NCBI RefSeq assembly: GCF_030818795.1
Contig: NZ_JAUTAY010000001.1
Location: 3,224,001-3,288,000, forward strand
DNA from: Microbacterium sp. SORGH_AS_0862
GTDB lineage: Bacteria > Actinomycetota > Actinomycetes > Actinomycetales > Microbacteriaceae
Direction of reading: 5' to 3'
DNA length: 64,000 nucleotides
A program made the translations under genes and the position numbers. The notes beneath the pieces are model-generated. The model was not told the DNA's origin. It worked only from the letters and a program-made list of their open reading frames with translations, and did no database searches. Of the stretch, positions 36,419 through 46,648 are shown piece after piece; the stretch's first letter is position 1, and each line of letters begins with the position of its first letter.

Positions 36419-37450
36419 TCAGGCCGATACCGTCGCCTTCCAGCCGAGAGCCGGTGCGACGTACTTCGCGAACGACTCGACGACGCGGAGATTGAACTCC
36501 ACGCCCAGTTGGCTGGGGATGGTGAGCATCAACGTGTCGGCGGACCGGATCGCCGCATCCTGCAGCAGCTGCTCCACGAGCACATCGGGCTCCGCGGCGT
36601 ACGTCTTGCCGAACGTCGAGCGTATGCCGTCGATGATGCCGATCTGATCGCCGCCCTGCGAACCGCCGAAGTACATGGCGTCCTCGGCGGTGGTGATCGG
36701 GAAGATGCTGCGGCTGACCGAGACGCGCGGCGTTCCCGCGTGGCCCGCCTCGCGCCACGCCGCACGGAACGCGTCGATCTGCTGCGCCTGCAGCAGATCG
36801 AAGGGCGTGCCGTCTGCCTCGGTGAGCAGAGTCGAGGACATGAGGTTCACCCCGACGCGTCCCGCCCATTCAGCGGTGTCGCGGTTGCCGGCTCCCCACC
36901 ACACCCGCGAGCGGAGCCCGGGGGACTGCGGTTCGATCGCCTGCATCCCGGTTCCGCCGCCGAAGGGGCTGTTCGGGTCGCGCTCGGCGAGCGGCTCGCC
37001 GTCGATCGCGCGCAGGAACAGATCGAAATGCCGACGCGCGATGTCGGCACCCCGAGGGTCTTCGGAACCCGTGTATCCGAAGGTCTCGTAGCCGCGCACC
37101 ACAGACTCGGCCGACCCGCGGCTGACGCCCAGCGCGAGCCTCCCGTCGCTGATCAGGTCGACCGCCGCCGCTTCCTCGGCCAAGGAGAGGGGGCTCTCGT
37201 AGCGCATGTCGATCACGCCGGTGCCCATTTCGATGCGCGAGGTGCGTGCGGCGATCGCGGCGAGAAGCGGCATGGGTGAGGCCTGCTGACGCGCGAAGTG
37301 GTGAACCCGGAAGTAGATGCCGTCGACGCCGAGCTCGTCCATACCCACCGCGAGGTCGATCGCCTGCAGCATCGAGTCGCGCGCGGTGAGGATGCGGCCG
37401 CCGCCGAGGGGGCCGTAGTGCCCGAAGGACAGTGTTCCGAAGCGTTCCAT
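36419..37450 (-). CDS. LLM-class flavin-dependent oxidoreductase
   Basis: The product is 343 residues from ATG 37450. It has the bacterial luciferase-like TIM barrel: ELGVDGIYFRVHHFARQQASPMPLLAAIAARTSRIEMGTGVIDMRYESPLSLAEEAAAVDLISDGRLALGVSRG in outline. The WWGAGNRDTAEWAGRVGVNLMSSTLL flavin region follows. Such enzymes use FMN or F420; the substrate is not evident. It converges on the frameshifted sensor gene. Confidence 0.92.
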   Translation of the reverse strand: MERFGTLSFGHYGPLGGGRILTARDSMLQAIDLAVGMDELGVDGIYFRVHHFARQQASPMPLLAAIAARTSRIEMGTGVIDMRYESPLSLAEEAAAVDLISDGRLALGVSRGSAESVVRGYETFGYTGSEDPRGADIARRHFDLFLRAIDGEPLAERDPNSPFGGGTGMQAIEPQSPGLRSRVWWGAGNRDTAEWAGRVGVNLMSSTLLTEADGTPFDLLQAQQIDAFRAAWREAGHAGTPRVSVSRSIFPITTAEDAMYFGGSQGGDQIGIIDGIRSTFGKTYAAEPDVLVEQLLQDAAIRSADTLMLTIPSQLGVEFNLRVVESFAKYVAPALGWKATVSA

Positions 37451-37570
37451 GTCGTGGACAACGATACGGAGCGAGGAACCATTCCGATGAATCGATCTCC
37501 TTCTTCTTCGCGGCCCGCATACCGCGTCGTCGTGCGTAGCATGGCAGCACGTCGACGAGCGGGAGGTGCC

Positions 37571-38077
37571 ATGGTCCGCGTCCGCGTCCTGGGAGTGGCT
37601 CTGGATCCCGCGCAGGAACACGTGATCCTGCTGAAGCCTGTCGCCGAACCGTGGGACAGGATCCTCCCGGTGTGGATCGGTGCCCAGGAGGCGACAGCGA
37701 TCCTCGTGGCCGTGCAGGGGGCTCCGTCGCCGCGCCCGCTGGCCCACGAGTTGATGCTCTCTATCGTCGAGGAGTTGTCCGCGCGTGTCGAGCGGGTCGA
37801 GGTGACACGCATCGACGACGGCACCTTCTACGCCGCAGTCACGCTCGACACCCCACTGGGCGTTCGCGTCGTGGACGCCCGACCGTCGGACGCCATCGCG
37901 TTGGCGTCCCGGGCGGACGCTCCGATGTTCGTCGCGGACGACGTCATCGCGGTGGCGGGCATCGCCGACACCGTCTCGGAACAGCCGGATGCGGCCTCGG
38001 CGCCGGACGAGGACGCGCGCATCGCCGAATTCCGCAGCTTCCTCGACGAGGTCGAGCCGGACGATTTCGAGGACTGA
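37571..38077 (+). CDS. Bifunctional nuclease family protein (DUF151)
   Basis: The 168-residue protein matches the DUF151 / BFN domain: HVILLKPVAEPWDRILPVWIGAQEATAI, GAPSPRPLAHELM and GVRVVDARPSDAIALASRADAPMFVADDV. Related proteins have RNase/DNase activity in vitro, and in mycobacteria a homologue lies near merR-type stress genes. An acidic tail (residues about 135-168) follows. GGAGG lies 5 nt before the ATG, which was chosen over the open upstream frame. Confidence 0.9.
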   Translation: MVRVRVLGVALDPAQEHVILLKPVAEPWDRILPVWIGAQEATAILVAVQGAPSPRPLAHELMLSIVEELSARVERVEVTRIDDGTFYAAVTLDTPLGVRVVDARPSDAIALASRADAPMFVADDVIAVAGIADTVSEQPDAASAPDEDARIAEFRSFLDEVEPDDFED

Positions 38078-38099
38078 GCGCGGTGGCTACGCTGGCGCC

Positions 38100-38612
38100 A
38101 TGACAACGCTCGTTCTCACCGTCATCGGCGTCGATCGTGCGGGCATCGTGTCTGCGGTCGCCGAAGTGATCAGCGCGCACGGGGGCAACTGGGAGAACAG
38201 CGAGCTCGCGGAACTGGCCGGCACCTTCGCGGGCGTCATCCAGGTCGACGTCGCTCCATCCCGTGCCGACGAGCTGCGAGACGCGCTGAGCATCCTGGAG
38301 GGGCTGGCGAGCATCGTGGTCGTCACACCCGGACGACCTCTCGCGCCGCAGAGCGAGCTCGCCATCCGCGTGATGGGCAACGACCGTGTCGGAATCGTGC
38401 GCGAGGTGACCAGCGCGCTGGCTGAGCGCGGCGTCAACGTCGTCCGGATGACCACGCAGACACAGGATGCGGCGATGTCGGGCGGTCGCCTCTTCCATGC
38501 GGAGATCGTGGCAGCGGTCCCCGCGGAGACGTCCGTCGCGGAGATCGTGGTGAGCCTCGAGTCGATCGCTGCGGACATCCAGGTGGAGGTCTCCGTCACC
38601 CAGAGCGGATGA
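38100..38612 (+). CDS. Double ACT-domain protein (GcvR-like)
   Basis: The 170-residue protein has two ACT domains: LVLTVIGVDRAGIVSAVAEVISAHGGNWENS in outline and ELAIRVMGNDRVGIVREVTSALAERGVNVVRM. This is the layout of GcvR, the glycine-cleavage repressor accessory protein, which binds glycine or other amino acids. No gcv genes are nearby, so the regulatory role is inferred. TACGCT (38088-38093) lies 6 nt before the ATG. Confidence 0.88.
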   Translation: MTTLVLTVIGVDRAGIVSAVAEVISAHGGNWENSELAELAGTFAGVIQVDVAPSRADELRDALSILEGLASIVVVTPGRPLAPQSELAIRVMGNDRVGIVREVTSALAERGVNVVRMTTQTQDAAMSGGRLFHAEIVAAVPAETSVAEIVVSLESIAADIQVEVSVTQSG

Positions 38613-38618
38613 CGGCAG

Positions 38619-39113
38619 TCAGTCGTCCTGAAGCGACTCCGACGTCTCGTCGGGAGCACGCTCCCCGGACGTCGGCTGCTCCGGCGCCTCGGCGGGCGGT
38701 TCCGGGGTCGGCGTCGTCGTCGGCGCCGGTGACGGTGTGGGCTCGTCCGTCGGCGACGGAGTGGGCGCCGGGGTGGGAGCGGGCGTGACCGGCGGCGCGG
38801 GAGCGGGGGCAGGAGCCGGGGCGGGCTGCGGTACCCGCCCGACGGTCGGTGGCATGCCCCGCTCGCGACGGGACGGGGGCGCGGTGTCGTCCGGCGCCGG
38901 AGGCTCCGCGATCGGGGTGGGCTCCGTGCCGATCGCCGCCTCCAGCGATGCGGGAGCGCTCAACGCGACCGGGGGCAGCGCACGGTCGGTGCTGGCCGCG
39001 CGGGGTGAGGTCGCGGCGTCGGCGCCGGTGAGAGCGAACGCGCTCAGGCATGAGAGCACGAGCGCACCTGCCGACGCGACCATCGCGGTCACGAGCGGTC
39101 GGGGCGCGGGCAT
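38619..39113 (-). CDS. Secreted or membrane-anchored Pro/Ala/Thr-rich protein
   Basis: The 164-residue product begins with a basic residue and a hydrophobic stretch (LVTAMVASAGALVLSCLSAFAL) that looks like a signal peptide or anchor. The remainder is disordered: proline dipeptide runs such as PAPAPAPAPA and TP repeats between about residues 95 and 145. Low-complexity linkers of this type are typical of cell-wall-spanning proteins. No domain or function is recognisable. GAAGGAAG precedes the ATG. Confidence 0.72.
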   Translation of the reverse strand: MPAPRPLVTAMVASAGALVLSCLSAFALTGADAATSPRAASTDRALPPVALSAPASLEAAIGTEPTPIAEPPAPDDTAPPSRRERGMPPTVGRVPQPAPAPAPAPAPPVTPAPTPAPTPSPTDEPTPSPAPTTTPTPEPPAEAPEQPTSGERAPDETSESLQDD

Positions 39114-39126
39114 AGAAGACTTCCTT

Positions 39127-40203
<1,077 letters not shown>

Positions 40204-40229
40204 CGCAGGCTCGGCCGTCAGCGCCGCAG

Positions 40230-40263
40230 GCGGATGCGGCGGGCGTGTGCTCGCCGCATCCGC
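40230..40263. terminator. Bidirectional terminator between aldo/keto reductase and msrA
   Basis: Bases 40230-40241 and 40252-40263 form a perfect 12-bp stem with a 10-nt loop between the two convergent stops. The arms contain the genome's abundant octamer GGATGCGG and its complement. Confidence 0.75.
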
Positions 40264-40268
40264 GTGCT

Positions 40269-40820
40269 TCAGGCCTGCGTCGCGGCGCTCTCCCGGCGCG
40301 GGAGGACCCAGCCGCGGCGAGGGAAGTGGCAGGTGTATCCGTTCGGGATGCGCTGCAGATAGTCCTGGTGCTCAGGCTCCGCCTCCCAGAACGGGCCGGC
40401 CTGCTCGATCGTCGTCACGGCCTTCCCGGGCCACAGACCCGAGGCGTCCACATCCGCGATGGTGTCGCGGGCCACCTCCTTCTGCTGCTCGCTGAGGGGG
40501 AAGATGGCCGAGCGGTAGCTCGTGCCGATGTCGTTGCCCTGACGGTTCAGGGTCGACGGGTCATGGATCTGGAAGAAGAACGCGAGGATGTCGCGATAGG
40601 TCGTCTTGGCGGGGTCGAAGACGATCTCGACGGCCTCCGCGTGACCGGGGTGGTTGCGGTAGGTCGCGTGATCGTTCTGCCCGCCGGTGTAACCGACGCG
40701 TGTGTCGAGAACGCCAGGCTGACGACGGATGAGGTCCTCCATGCCCCAGAAGCACCCGCCCGCGAGTACGGCGGTCTCGGTGCCGGGGATCTGCGTGATG
40801 GTTCCGTTGTCGGTGGTCAT
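40269..40820 (-). CDS. msrA: Peptide-methionine (S)-S-oxide reductase
   Basis: The 183-residue protein carries GGCFWGMED with catalytic Cys23. It continues with [49 protein letters not shown] and [15 protein letters not shown], all MsrA signatures. It reduces methionine-S-sulfoxide in oxidised proteins with thioredoxin. The terminal resolving cysteine expected near the C-terminus is reduced to the single Cys in GYTCHFP. An upstream run of minus-strand coding-like sequence has no start signal. Confidence 0.96.
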   Translation of the reverse strand: MTTDNGTITQIPGTETAVLAGGCFWGMEDLIRRQPGVLDTRVGYTGGQNDHATYRNHPGHAEAVEIVFDPAKTTYRDILAFFFQIHDPSTLNRQGNDIGTSYRSAIFPLSEQQKEVARDTIADVDASGLWPGKAVTTIEQAGPFWEAEPEHQDYLQRIPNGYTCHFPRRGWVLPRRESAATQA

Positions 40821-40964
40821 GCTGACTGCTCCTTGTCGGACGGATCGTCGCCGCGTGATGGCTTTCACGAGTGTAGATCCGCCTGTCTGCGATGCGGCCG
40901 GTCGGCGGCATCGACGGATACAACAACGCACCCGGCGGTTTTGGTCCCGCACCCGGCATCCGCC

Positions 40965-42452
40965 TCAGTGGCGGCGCGAGCGCAGCAGTCGCCCCCGCGT
41001 ACGGGTGGGGATGATCGGGATCGGACGCGTGACGATCGCGTCAACGACCATGGAGCCGTTGGTCGGGCCCACGACGGGGATGGGCGTGGTCTCGGGGGAG
41101 ACGTGCTCCCCGCGCGAGATGGGATCGCGGGCCAGGCGGCGGTGGGCGCGCACATACGCCGGGATCAGGACGGCCACGGCTCCGAGCCAGGCGAGCGGGT
41201 TGCTGAAGGCGACACCGGCGAACCCGAACGCGGCGCCGAGGGCGATCGCGGCGCCCACCCGCATCACGAGTTCGATCACCCCCGTGACGGTGGGGATCAC
41301 GGTGTGGCTCAGGCCCTGGAGTGCACCGCGCAGGACGAACAGGATGCCGAGGAACGTGTAGCTCGCGCCGTTGATCACGAGGTTGAGCGCGGCGAGATCG
41401 ACGACCTGCGGCGCGGTGTCTCCCACGAACAGGCGCACGATGGGTGCGCCGAACGCGATGAGCAGGCCGCCGAGCGCGACGGCTCCGCCGACGGCGAGCC
41501 AGGACGCTTGGCGCACACCTGCGCGGATGCGGTCAGGACGGCCGCCGCCGAAGTTCTGTGCGACGAACATGGACACCGCCAGCCCGAGGGACTGCAGCAG
41601 TGCGACGGCGAGTCCGTCGACGCGGGCCGCTGCGGTGTACGCGGCGACGGCATCCGCGCCCAGCTCGTTGAGCCGCACCTGCACCGCCAGCGTGCCGATG
41701 GCGATGATCGAGGCCTGGAATCCCATGGGCAGCCCGAGCCGCAGGTGCAGGGCGATGTCGGCGCGGGTGATCCGCCAGTCCGTTCGGCTCAGATGCAGGA
41801 TCGGCACGCGACGGCGCACGTACGCCAGACACAGCAGGACCGACACGGCCTGTGACACGACGGTCGCGACCGCTGCGCCCGCGACGCCCCAGCCGAGAGG
41901 GCCCACGGTGAGCACGACGAGCCCGGCGTTCAGGAGGCACGCGACGGTGAGGAACACGAGCGGCGTGCGTGCGTCGCCGATGGCGCGGATGGTGGCCGCG
42001 AGGTAGTTGAAGAACATCGTCGCCGCGGCTCCCAGGAAGCTCACCTGCGCGAAGATGGTGGCGTTGTCGAGGAGCTCCGGGGGAGTCTGCAGGAGCTGGA
42101 GCAGGGGGCGCGACACCAGCGGCGCACCGACGGTGAGCACGGCGCTGGTCGCCGCGGTCAGCAGAGCGCCGGTGGCGACGGAACGTCGGACCGCGGCTGC
42201 ATCGCCGGCTCCGAACGCCTGCGCGGTGGGAATGGCGAAGCCCGAGGTCAATCCCCACGCGAACCCGATGAGCAGGAAGAGCAGACTGCCCGTCGCACCG
42301 ACGGCGGCGAGCGCGTCCACGCCAAGCTCGCGTCCGACCACGATCGCATCGACCACCTGGTACAGCTGCTGGACCACGTTGCCGATGAGCAGGGGGACGG
42401 AGAAGAGGAGGATGACGCGCCAGGGACTGCCGGTGGTGAGTGAGGTGGACAT
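40965..42452 (-). CDS. MATE-family efflux transporter
   Basis: The 495-residue protein has 12 hydrophobic helices. MATE signatures are LLIGNVVQQLYQVVDAIVVGRELG in the first helix pair, ATIRAIGDARTPLVF mid-protein and GALQGLSHTVIPTVTGVIE in the second half. These antiporters export cationic drugs or metabolites using Na+ or H+. The cytoplasmic tail of about 55 residues is Arg/Pro/Thr-rich. A 14-bp palindrome lies upstream (42515-42528), next to a possible minus-strand -10 TATCCT (42514-42509). Confidence 0.93.
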   Translation of the reverse strand: MSTSLTTGSPWRVILLFSVPLLIGNVVQQLYQVVDAIVVGRELGVDALAAVGATGSLLFLLIGFAWGLTSGFAIPTAQAFGAGDAAAVRRSVATGALLTAATSAVLTVGAPLVSRPLLQLLQTPPELLDNATIFAQVSFLGAAATMFFNYLAATIRAIGDARTPLVFLTVACLLNAGLVVLTVGPLGWGVAGAAVATVVSQAVSVLLCLAYVRRRVPILHLSRTDWRITRADIALHLRLGLPMGFQASIIAIGTLAVQVRLNELGADAVAAYTAAARVDGLAVALLQSLGLAVSMFVAQNFGGGRPDRIRAGVRQASWLAVGGAVALGGLLIAFGAPIVRLFVGDTAPQVVDLAALNLVINGASYTFLGILFVLRGALQGLSHTVIPTVTGVIELVMRVGAAIALGAAFGFAGVAFSNPLAWLGAVAVLIPAYVRAHRRLARDPISRGEHVSPETTPIPVVGPTNGSMVVDAIVTRPIPIIPTRTRGRLLRSRRH

Positions 42453-42514
42453 GGGAGAGCTCTCGAGATCGTGCGGGGATGAGCGCGGTGACAGAGACCG
42501 CATCCATCAGGATA

Positions 42515-42528
42515 TCGAATCGATTCGA
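42515..42528. promoter_or_regulatory. 14-bp perfect palindrome upstream of the MATE exporter
   Basis: TCGAATCGATTCGA is a perfect palindrome, 63 bp upstream of the exporter ATG and 92 bp from the divergent gene. It abuts a possible minus-strand -10 (TATCCT, 42514-42509), where a repressor would block transcription. No regulator gene is adjacent. Confidence 0.5.
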
Positions 42529-42620
42529 GAAGACGCTAGTGGTATGCGCGTCGCGGATGCCGTGGCCGCGTGCTCCCGACGCGATCCCCCTCGGCGCGGC
42601 GCGTGCTCTAGCGTGAGGGC

Positions 42621-43415
42621 ATGACCACCGAGACTCCGTCGTCGACCATCGCCGAGCGCGCGACCAGGCTCCGCGAGCTGCATGCCGCATCCGAGATCCT
42701 GCGTGTCGTGAACGTGTGGGACGTCGTTTCGGCGCGGGCGGTGCTCGCCCTGCCCGAGACCCGCGCGCTCGCCACGGCCGGGCATTCGATCGCAGCGACG
42801 TTCGGCTATGACGACGGCACCATCCCGCTGGAGACGACGCTCGACATGGTCTCGCGGATCGTTCGAGTGGCCGGTGACATTCCCGTGAGCGCAGATCTCG
42901 ACGACGGTTACGAGAGTCCGGGAGACACCGTTCGTCGCGCCATCGGCGTGGGCGTCGTGGGAGCCAACGTCGAGGACAGGTTGCGGCCGCTCGAAGAGGC
43001 CGTCGCGCGTGTCGCTGCGATCACGGCGGCGGCGGATGCGGAAGGCGTGCCGTTCGCCCTGAATGCCCGTACCGACGCGTTCGTCCGGGCGGGCGGGCGC
43101 CCCGTCGAGGACTCCATCGCCGATGCGATCGAGCGCGGCCGCGCCTACCTCGACGCCGGCGCCGACGTGGTGTTCGTCCCCGGCATCCTGGACGCCGCGG
43201 TCGCCCGCCGTCTCGTCGAAGGTATCGGGGAGCGGAAGGTGAGCGTCATCGGGCTTCCCAGCGCGCTGACGGCGGGTGAATACGAGGCGCTGGGCGTCGC
43301 GCGTATCTCCTACGGACCCACCACGCAACGCGTCGCGCTCACCGCGCTCCAGGATGTCGCCAAAGAGCTCTACGCCGACGGATCCATCCCCGCCTCGACC
43401 CGCGCGCTGAACTGA
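42621..43415 (+). CDS. Isocitrate lyase / PEP mutase superfamily protein
   Basis: The 264-residue protein matches the 'isocitrate lyase/phosphoenolpyruvate mutase family': RVVNVWDVVSARAVLA, ATFGYDDGTIPLE, PVSADLDDGYESPGDTVRRAIGVGVVGANVEDR and FALNARTDAFV. It lacks the KKCGH motif of true isocitrate lyase. Oxaloacetate decarboxylase, phosphonopyruvate or methylisocitrate-like activities are all possible. TAGCGT (42609-42614) is 6 nt before the ATG. Confidence 0.9.
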   Translation: MTTETPSSTIAERATRLRELHAASEILRVVNVWDVVSARAVLALPETRALATAGHSIAATFGYDDGTIPLETTLDMVSRIVRVAGDIPVSADLDDGYESPGDTVRRAIGVGVVGANVEDRLRPLEEAVARVAAITAAADAEGVPFALNARTDAFVRAGGRPVEDSIADAIERGRAYLDAGADVVFVPGILDAAVARRLVEGIGERKVSVIGLPSALTAGEYEALGVARISYGPTTQRVALTALQDVAKELYADGSIPASTRALN

Positions 43416-43435
43416 GCGGCGCCCCGATCAGCGCC

Positions 43436-44134
43436 ATGAGAGGTGGGAACGGGTCGGGAGGCGCGCGAGCCGAGCTCGCCGCGCTCGCGCGCGACGCGGG
43501 CGGCTTCCGAGTGGCGGAGCTTCCGGCGCCGGCGCCGACGGATCGGGCGGCGGCCGTGCTCATGCTGTTCGGTGTGCTCGATGTGCTCCCCGCGGCCCGC
43601 GCCGCGGCAGACGAGGCGGTGTCGGCCGACCTCGATGTACTGCTGCTGTCGCGGGCGGCGACGCTGCGCGCGCATCCCGGCCAGATGGCATTCCCCGGAG
43701 GCCGCCTCGAGGCAGGCGACGACGGCCCCGTCGCCGCGGCACTGCGCGAGGCGCGGGAGGAGACCGGTCTGGATCCCGCGGGCGTCGAGGTCCTCGGCGT
43801 TCTTCCGGCCCTGCCGCTCGCGTTCTCGCAACACGTCGTCACGCCCGTGCTCGCCTGGTGGCGCAGTCCCTCACCGGTGAGCGTGGTGGACGTCGCCGAG
43901 TCGGCGGCAGTCTTCCGGGCTCCGGTCGCGGACCTTCTGGATCCCGCTCGTCGGGGCGTCACGGTCGTCCGACGCGATGGACGAGAGTGGCGCGGACCCG
44001 CGTTCGTGGTGCACGACGCCGCGGACGAGTTTCTCGTCTGGGGCTTCACCGCTCTGTTGCTGGACGCCGTCTTCGATCGCCTCGGGTGGACGGAGCCGTG
44101 GGATCGGTCGCGCGAATTCGCTCTGCCGATGTGA
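43436..44134 (+). CDS. Nudix hydrolase, CoA pyrophosphatase-like (NudL group)
   Basis: The 232-residue protein has the Nudix box in GQMAFPGGRLEAGDDGPVAAALREAREETGL (REAREETG core). The preceding LLLSRAATLRAHPGQMAFPGG segment is typical of CoA diphosphatases (NUDT7/NudL). These enzymes split CoA or acyl-CoA into phosphopantetheine and ADP. The stop overlaps by 1 nt an in-frame ATG of the GNAT gene. No strong ribosome site is seen before ATG 43436. Confidence 0.88.
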   Translation: MRGGNGSGGARAELAALARDAGGFRVAELPAPAPTDRAAAVLMLFGVLDVLPAARAAADEAVSADLDVLLLSRAATLRAHPGQMAFPGGRLEAGDDGPVAAALREAREETGLDPAGVEVLGVLPALPLAFSQHVVTPVLAWWRSPSPVSVVDVAESAAVFRAPVADLLDPARRGVTVVRRDGREWRGPAFVVHDAADEFLVWGFTALLLDAVFDRLGWTEPWDRSREFALPM

Positions 44135-44151
44135 TGCGTCAGACTCGACGC

Positions 44152-44655
44152 ATGTCGCTGCCTCTGGATCTGCCCGACGGCGCGCAGCTGCGCGCCGCCC
44201 GCCCGGGAGACGAACCCGGGATCCTCGCTCGGATCCACGATCTCGCGCGCTATGAGAACGAGCCGGATGCGGTGGCGAACTCCGTGGAGGCGCTCACGGA
44301 GGCGCTCTTCGGGGACGAGCCGCGCGTCTCGGCGCACGTCGTGGAACGTGCCGGCGACATCGTCGGCATAGCGATCTGGTTCCTCACCTACTCCACGTGG
44401 ACCGGCCGGCACGGGATCTGGTTGGAAGACCTCTTCGTCGCCGAGTCGGAGCGCGGGCGGAGCTTCGGCCGAGCGTTGATCGGATCGTTGGCCGCGCTCT
44501 GCGTCGATCGCGGGTACACCCGTCTGGAGTGGACGGTGCTGGACTGGAACGCGTCCGCGATCGCGTTCTACCGCTCGCTGGATGCGGCCCCGATGGCGGA
44601 GTGGACGACGCAGCGCCTCACGGGAGAAGCGCTGCGTCGCCTGGGCGCGGGCTGA
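44152..44655 (+). CDS. GNAT-family N-acetyltransferase (diamine/SpeG-like)
   Basis: The product is 167 residues from ATG 44152, or 173 from ATG 44134. ARYENEPDAVANSVEALTEALFG, the WTGRHGIWLEDLFVAESERGRSFGRALIGSLAAL acetyl-CoA region and LEWTVLDWNASAIAFYRSLDA match the spermidine/diamine acetyltransferase-like GNAT group. The acceptor is unproven. A CAGACT element lies 6 nt before ATG 44152, and TGATG overlap would favour 44134. It converges on the FusB-like gene. Confidence 0.92.
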   Translation: MSLPLDLPDGAQLRAARPGDEPGILARIHDLARYENEPDAVANSVEALTEALFGDEPRVSAHVVERAGDIVGIAIWFLTYSTWTGRHGIWLEDLFVAESERGRSFGRALIGSLAALCVDRGYTRLEWTVLDWNASAIAFYRSLDAAPMAEWTTQRLTGEALRRLGAG

Positions 44656-44661
44656 TCCGCG

Positions 44662-45153
44662 TCAGGCGGCGCCCCGTACGTCGCGCAGGAAAGCCGTGAC
44701 GTTCTCGCGGAGGGCGTCGATGCGTCGCTGCCGCGCCGGCTCCCGGTCGAAACCGAGGTAGGCGGACGGCGGCAGGCGACGGACGTTGCGCGAGCACTCG
44801 AAGCCGGCGCAGACGAGCGTTCCCACCGTGTCGCCACGGCGACCGGCGTCGCCCGCGCGGCGGGCGACGAAGAGCACGACGTCGTTCGGCAGCTCGACGT
44901 CGTTGCACCACGCGCATTGGGCGCGCGTGCGAGGACGGCTGTCTGCCTCGCGCAGGATCACGCCAACGGGCCCGCCCTCGACCTCGGCGACGGCGTAGCC
45001 CATCTTCGGCTGCTTGGGATCGCGCCAGCCGAAGTAGTCCAGGTCGTCCCACGAGACCGTCTCGAGAGTCGGCGGGAGAAGAACGGCTTTACGTTCGCGC
45101 AGGGATGCGTTGACGAAACTGGCCCGGATGCGGGCATCGTCCAAAGGGTTCAT
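44662..45153 (-). CDS. FBP/FusB-like zinc-finger protein (EF-G binding family)
   Basis: The product is 163 residues from ATG 45153. The core W-D-D-L-D-Y-F-G-W segment and the later CAWCNDVELPNDVVLFVARRAG ... GTLVCAGFECSRNVR block carry four cysteines arranged as the treble-clef zinc finger of the FBP_C/FusB family. FusB proteins bind EF-G and free it from fusidic-acid-stalled ribosomes; chromosomal actinobacterial members have not been assigned that role. It stands alone and converges on a GNAT gene. Confidence 0.82.
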   Translation of the reverse strand: MNPLDDARIRASFVNASLRERKAVLLPPTLETVSWDDLDYFGWRDPKQPKMGYAVAEVEGGPVGVILREADSRPRTRAQCAWCNDVELPNDVVLFVARRAGDAGRRGDTVGTLVCAGFECSRNVRRLPPSAYLGFDREPARQRRIDALRENVTAFLRDVRGAA

Positions 45154-45363
45154 GAAGGTGCCTTCGTGTGCGTGCCGCCGAAGCGGCGGGTGGACGTCGG
45201 CCGATCGCCGACGCAGATGCAGAGGAGCCCGTGGGGCTCGACCCTCATCTGTCGCCGGCGCGATGCGCGCCGGGGACCTCCTGACGCCCTGCGGGCTGCA
45301 TTTCACGAATCACGCGCACCACTGTACGCCGTCGCCGGTGCGCGGGCGCCGTACCCTGGAGGC

Positions 45364-45774
45364 GTGCTCAGCCGTGCCCGTGGACGCGTCCTCTTCGCTG
45401 TCGCGGCGGATGTCCTTCTGGTGACCGTCTTCTGCGTCATCGGGCGCGCGAGTCACGACGAGTCGCCGCTGCAGGGTCTGCTTCTCACGGCGTGGCCTTT
45501 CCTGGGCGCACTCGTCGCCGGTTGGGGGATCGCGCTCGCCTGGCGTCGGCCGTTTGCCGTGCTCCGCACGGGGGTGCCCGTCTGGGTCGTGACCGTGGCC
45601 GGCGCGATGTTGCTGCGGATGCTGTCGGGTCAGGGGACGGCGCCCGCCTTCATCGTCGTGGCGTCCATCGCCCTCGGCGTGCTGCTGGTGGGCTGGCGCG
45701 CGGTGGCGGCGATGCTGCTGCGCAAGCCCGGCCGATCCGCGACGACCGCCGCGGATGAGAACATGAAGGCATGA
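45364..45774 (+). CDS. DUF3054-family membrane protein
   Basis: The 136-residue protein starts at GTG 45364, 6 nt after TACCCT (45352-45357), so it is probably leaderless. Four hydrophobic helices ([70 protein letters not shown]) with the A-W-R-R-P turn match DUF3054. Function is unknown. Its end overlaps the deoC ATG by 4 nt. Confidence 0.85.
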   Translation: MLSRARGRVLFAVAADVLLVTVFCVIGRASHDESPLQGLLLTAWPFLGALVAGWGIALAWRRPFAVLRTGVPVWVVTVAGAMLLRMLSGQGTAPAFIVVASIALGVLLVGWRAVAAMLLRKPGRSATTAADENMKA

Positions 45775-46433
45775 CCGAGAACATCGCCCCTTACGTCGAC
45801 CACACGCTGCTCAAGCCCGAAGCCACCACGGCGGATGTCGAGGCGACGATCGCGGAGGCTGCGGCGCTCGGCGCCTACAGCGTGTGCCTGTCTCCCTCGG
45901 TCCTCCCGGTCAGCATCCCCGACGGGCTGAAGCTCGCCGTGGTCGTCGGCTTCCCCAGTGGCAAGCACCATTCGCAGATCAAGGCGGCCGAGGCCGCACT
46001 GGCCGCATCCGAGGGCGCAGACGAGATCGACATGGTGATCGACGTCGGTGCCGCGATCGAGGGGCGTTACGACGCGGTCGAGTCCGACATCCGCGCGGTC
46101 CGCGAGGCCGCCCCGGCGCCGGTCGTGCTCAAGGTCATCATCGAGTCGGCCGCGCTGAGCGATGAGGCGATCGTGGCGGTCTCGGAGGCCGCAGAGCGCG
46201 CGGGGGCCGACTTCGTGAAGACGTCGACGGGCTTCCACCCCTCCGGCGGCGCCACGGTGCACGCGGTGGAGTTGATGAAGCAGACCGTGGGGGACCGGCT
46301 GGAGGTCAAGGCCTCGGGCGGGATCCGCACACGCGCGGACGCCGAGGCGATGATCGCCGCGGGCGCGACGCGCCTCGGTCTCTCGAGCACGCGCGCCGTC
46401 GTGGAGGGTTCGGTCGCGTCGGGCTCGTACTGA
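45771..46433 (+). CDS. deoC: Deoxyribose-phosphate aldolase
   Basis: The 220-residue protein has [66 protein letters not shown], and [16 protein letters not shown], whose lysine forms the Schiff base. [26 protein letters not shown] closes the barrel. It splits 2-deoxyribose 5-phosphate into acetaldehyde and glyceraldehyde 3-phosphate for nucleoside catabolism. The ATG overlaps the DUF3054 gene (ATGA), an unusual partner for deoC. Confidence 0.96.
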   Translation: MTENIAPYVDHTLLKPEATTADVEATIAEAAALGAYSVCLSPSVLPVSIPDGLKLAVVVGFPSGKHHSQIKAAEAALAASEGADEIDMVIDVGAAIEGRYDAVESDIRAVREAAPAPVVLKVIIESAALSDEAIVAVSEAAERAGADFVKTSTGFHPSGGATVHAVELMKQTVGDRLEVKASGGIRTRADAEAMIAAGATRLGLSSTRAVVEGSVASGSY

Positions 46434-46490
46434 CGCGTGCGGCAGACGCCGCGGATCGATGACGCCGCATGACGGCGGTCTCTGGAGCGC

Positions 46491-46519
46491 TGGATCGCGG
46501 TGCCCGGCTCTGATAGCCT
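46491..46519 (+). promoter_or_regulatory. Putative rpsA promoter
   Basis: TGGATC (46491-46496) and TAGCCT (46514-46519) are spaced 17 bp apart and fit a housekeeping sigma promoter. Transcription would leave a 5' untranslated region of about 120 nt before rpsA, unusually long for this window. The leader contains no coding frame that I can support. Confidence 0.5.
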
Positions 46520-46648
46520 TGATCGTCACTCGTGTCGCGTGCCTGACGGTGCGCGCAGGGTGACAAGAATCCAGACAATCCGCTCCGTCCGTCGCATGCG
46601 CGTGCGTTCGGAGCCTGAGACCCCAATCCAACAAGGACTACCCACTAC

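Noticed and set aside
38700..38860. Tandem repeat-like CCGGCGC/GGGCGC units
   Set aside because: These are the codons of the Pro/Ala/Thr-rich linker of the 38619 gene; periodicity follows codons, not a DNA repeat array.
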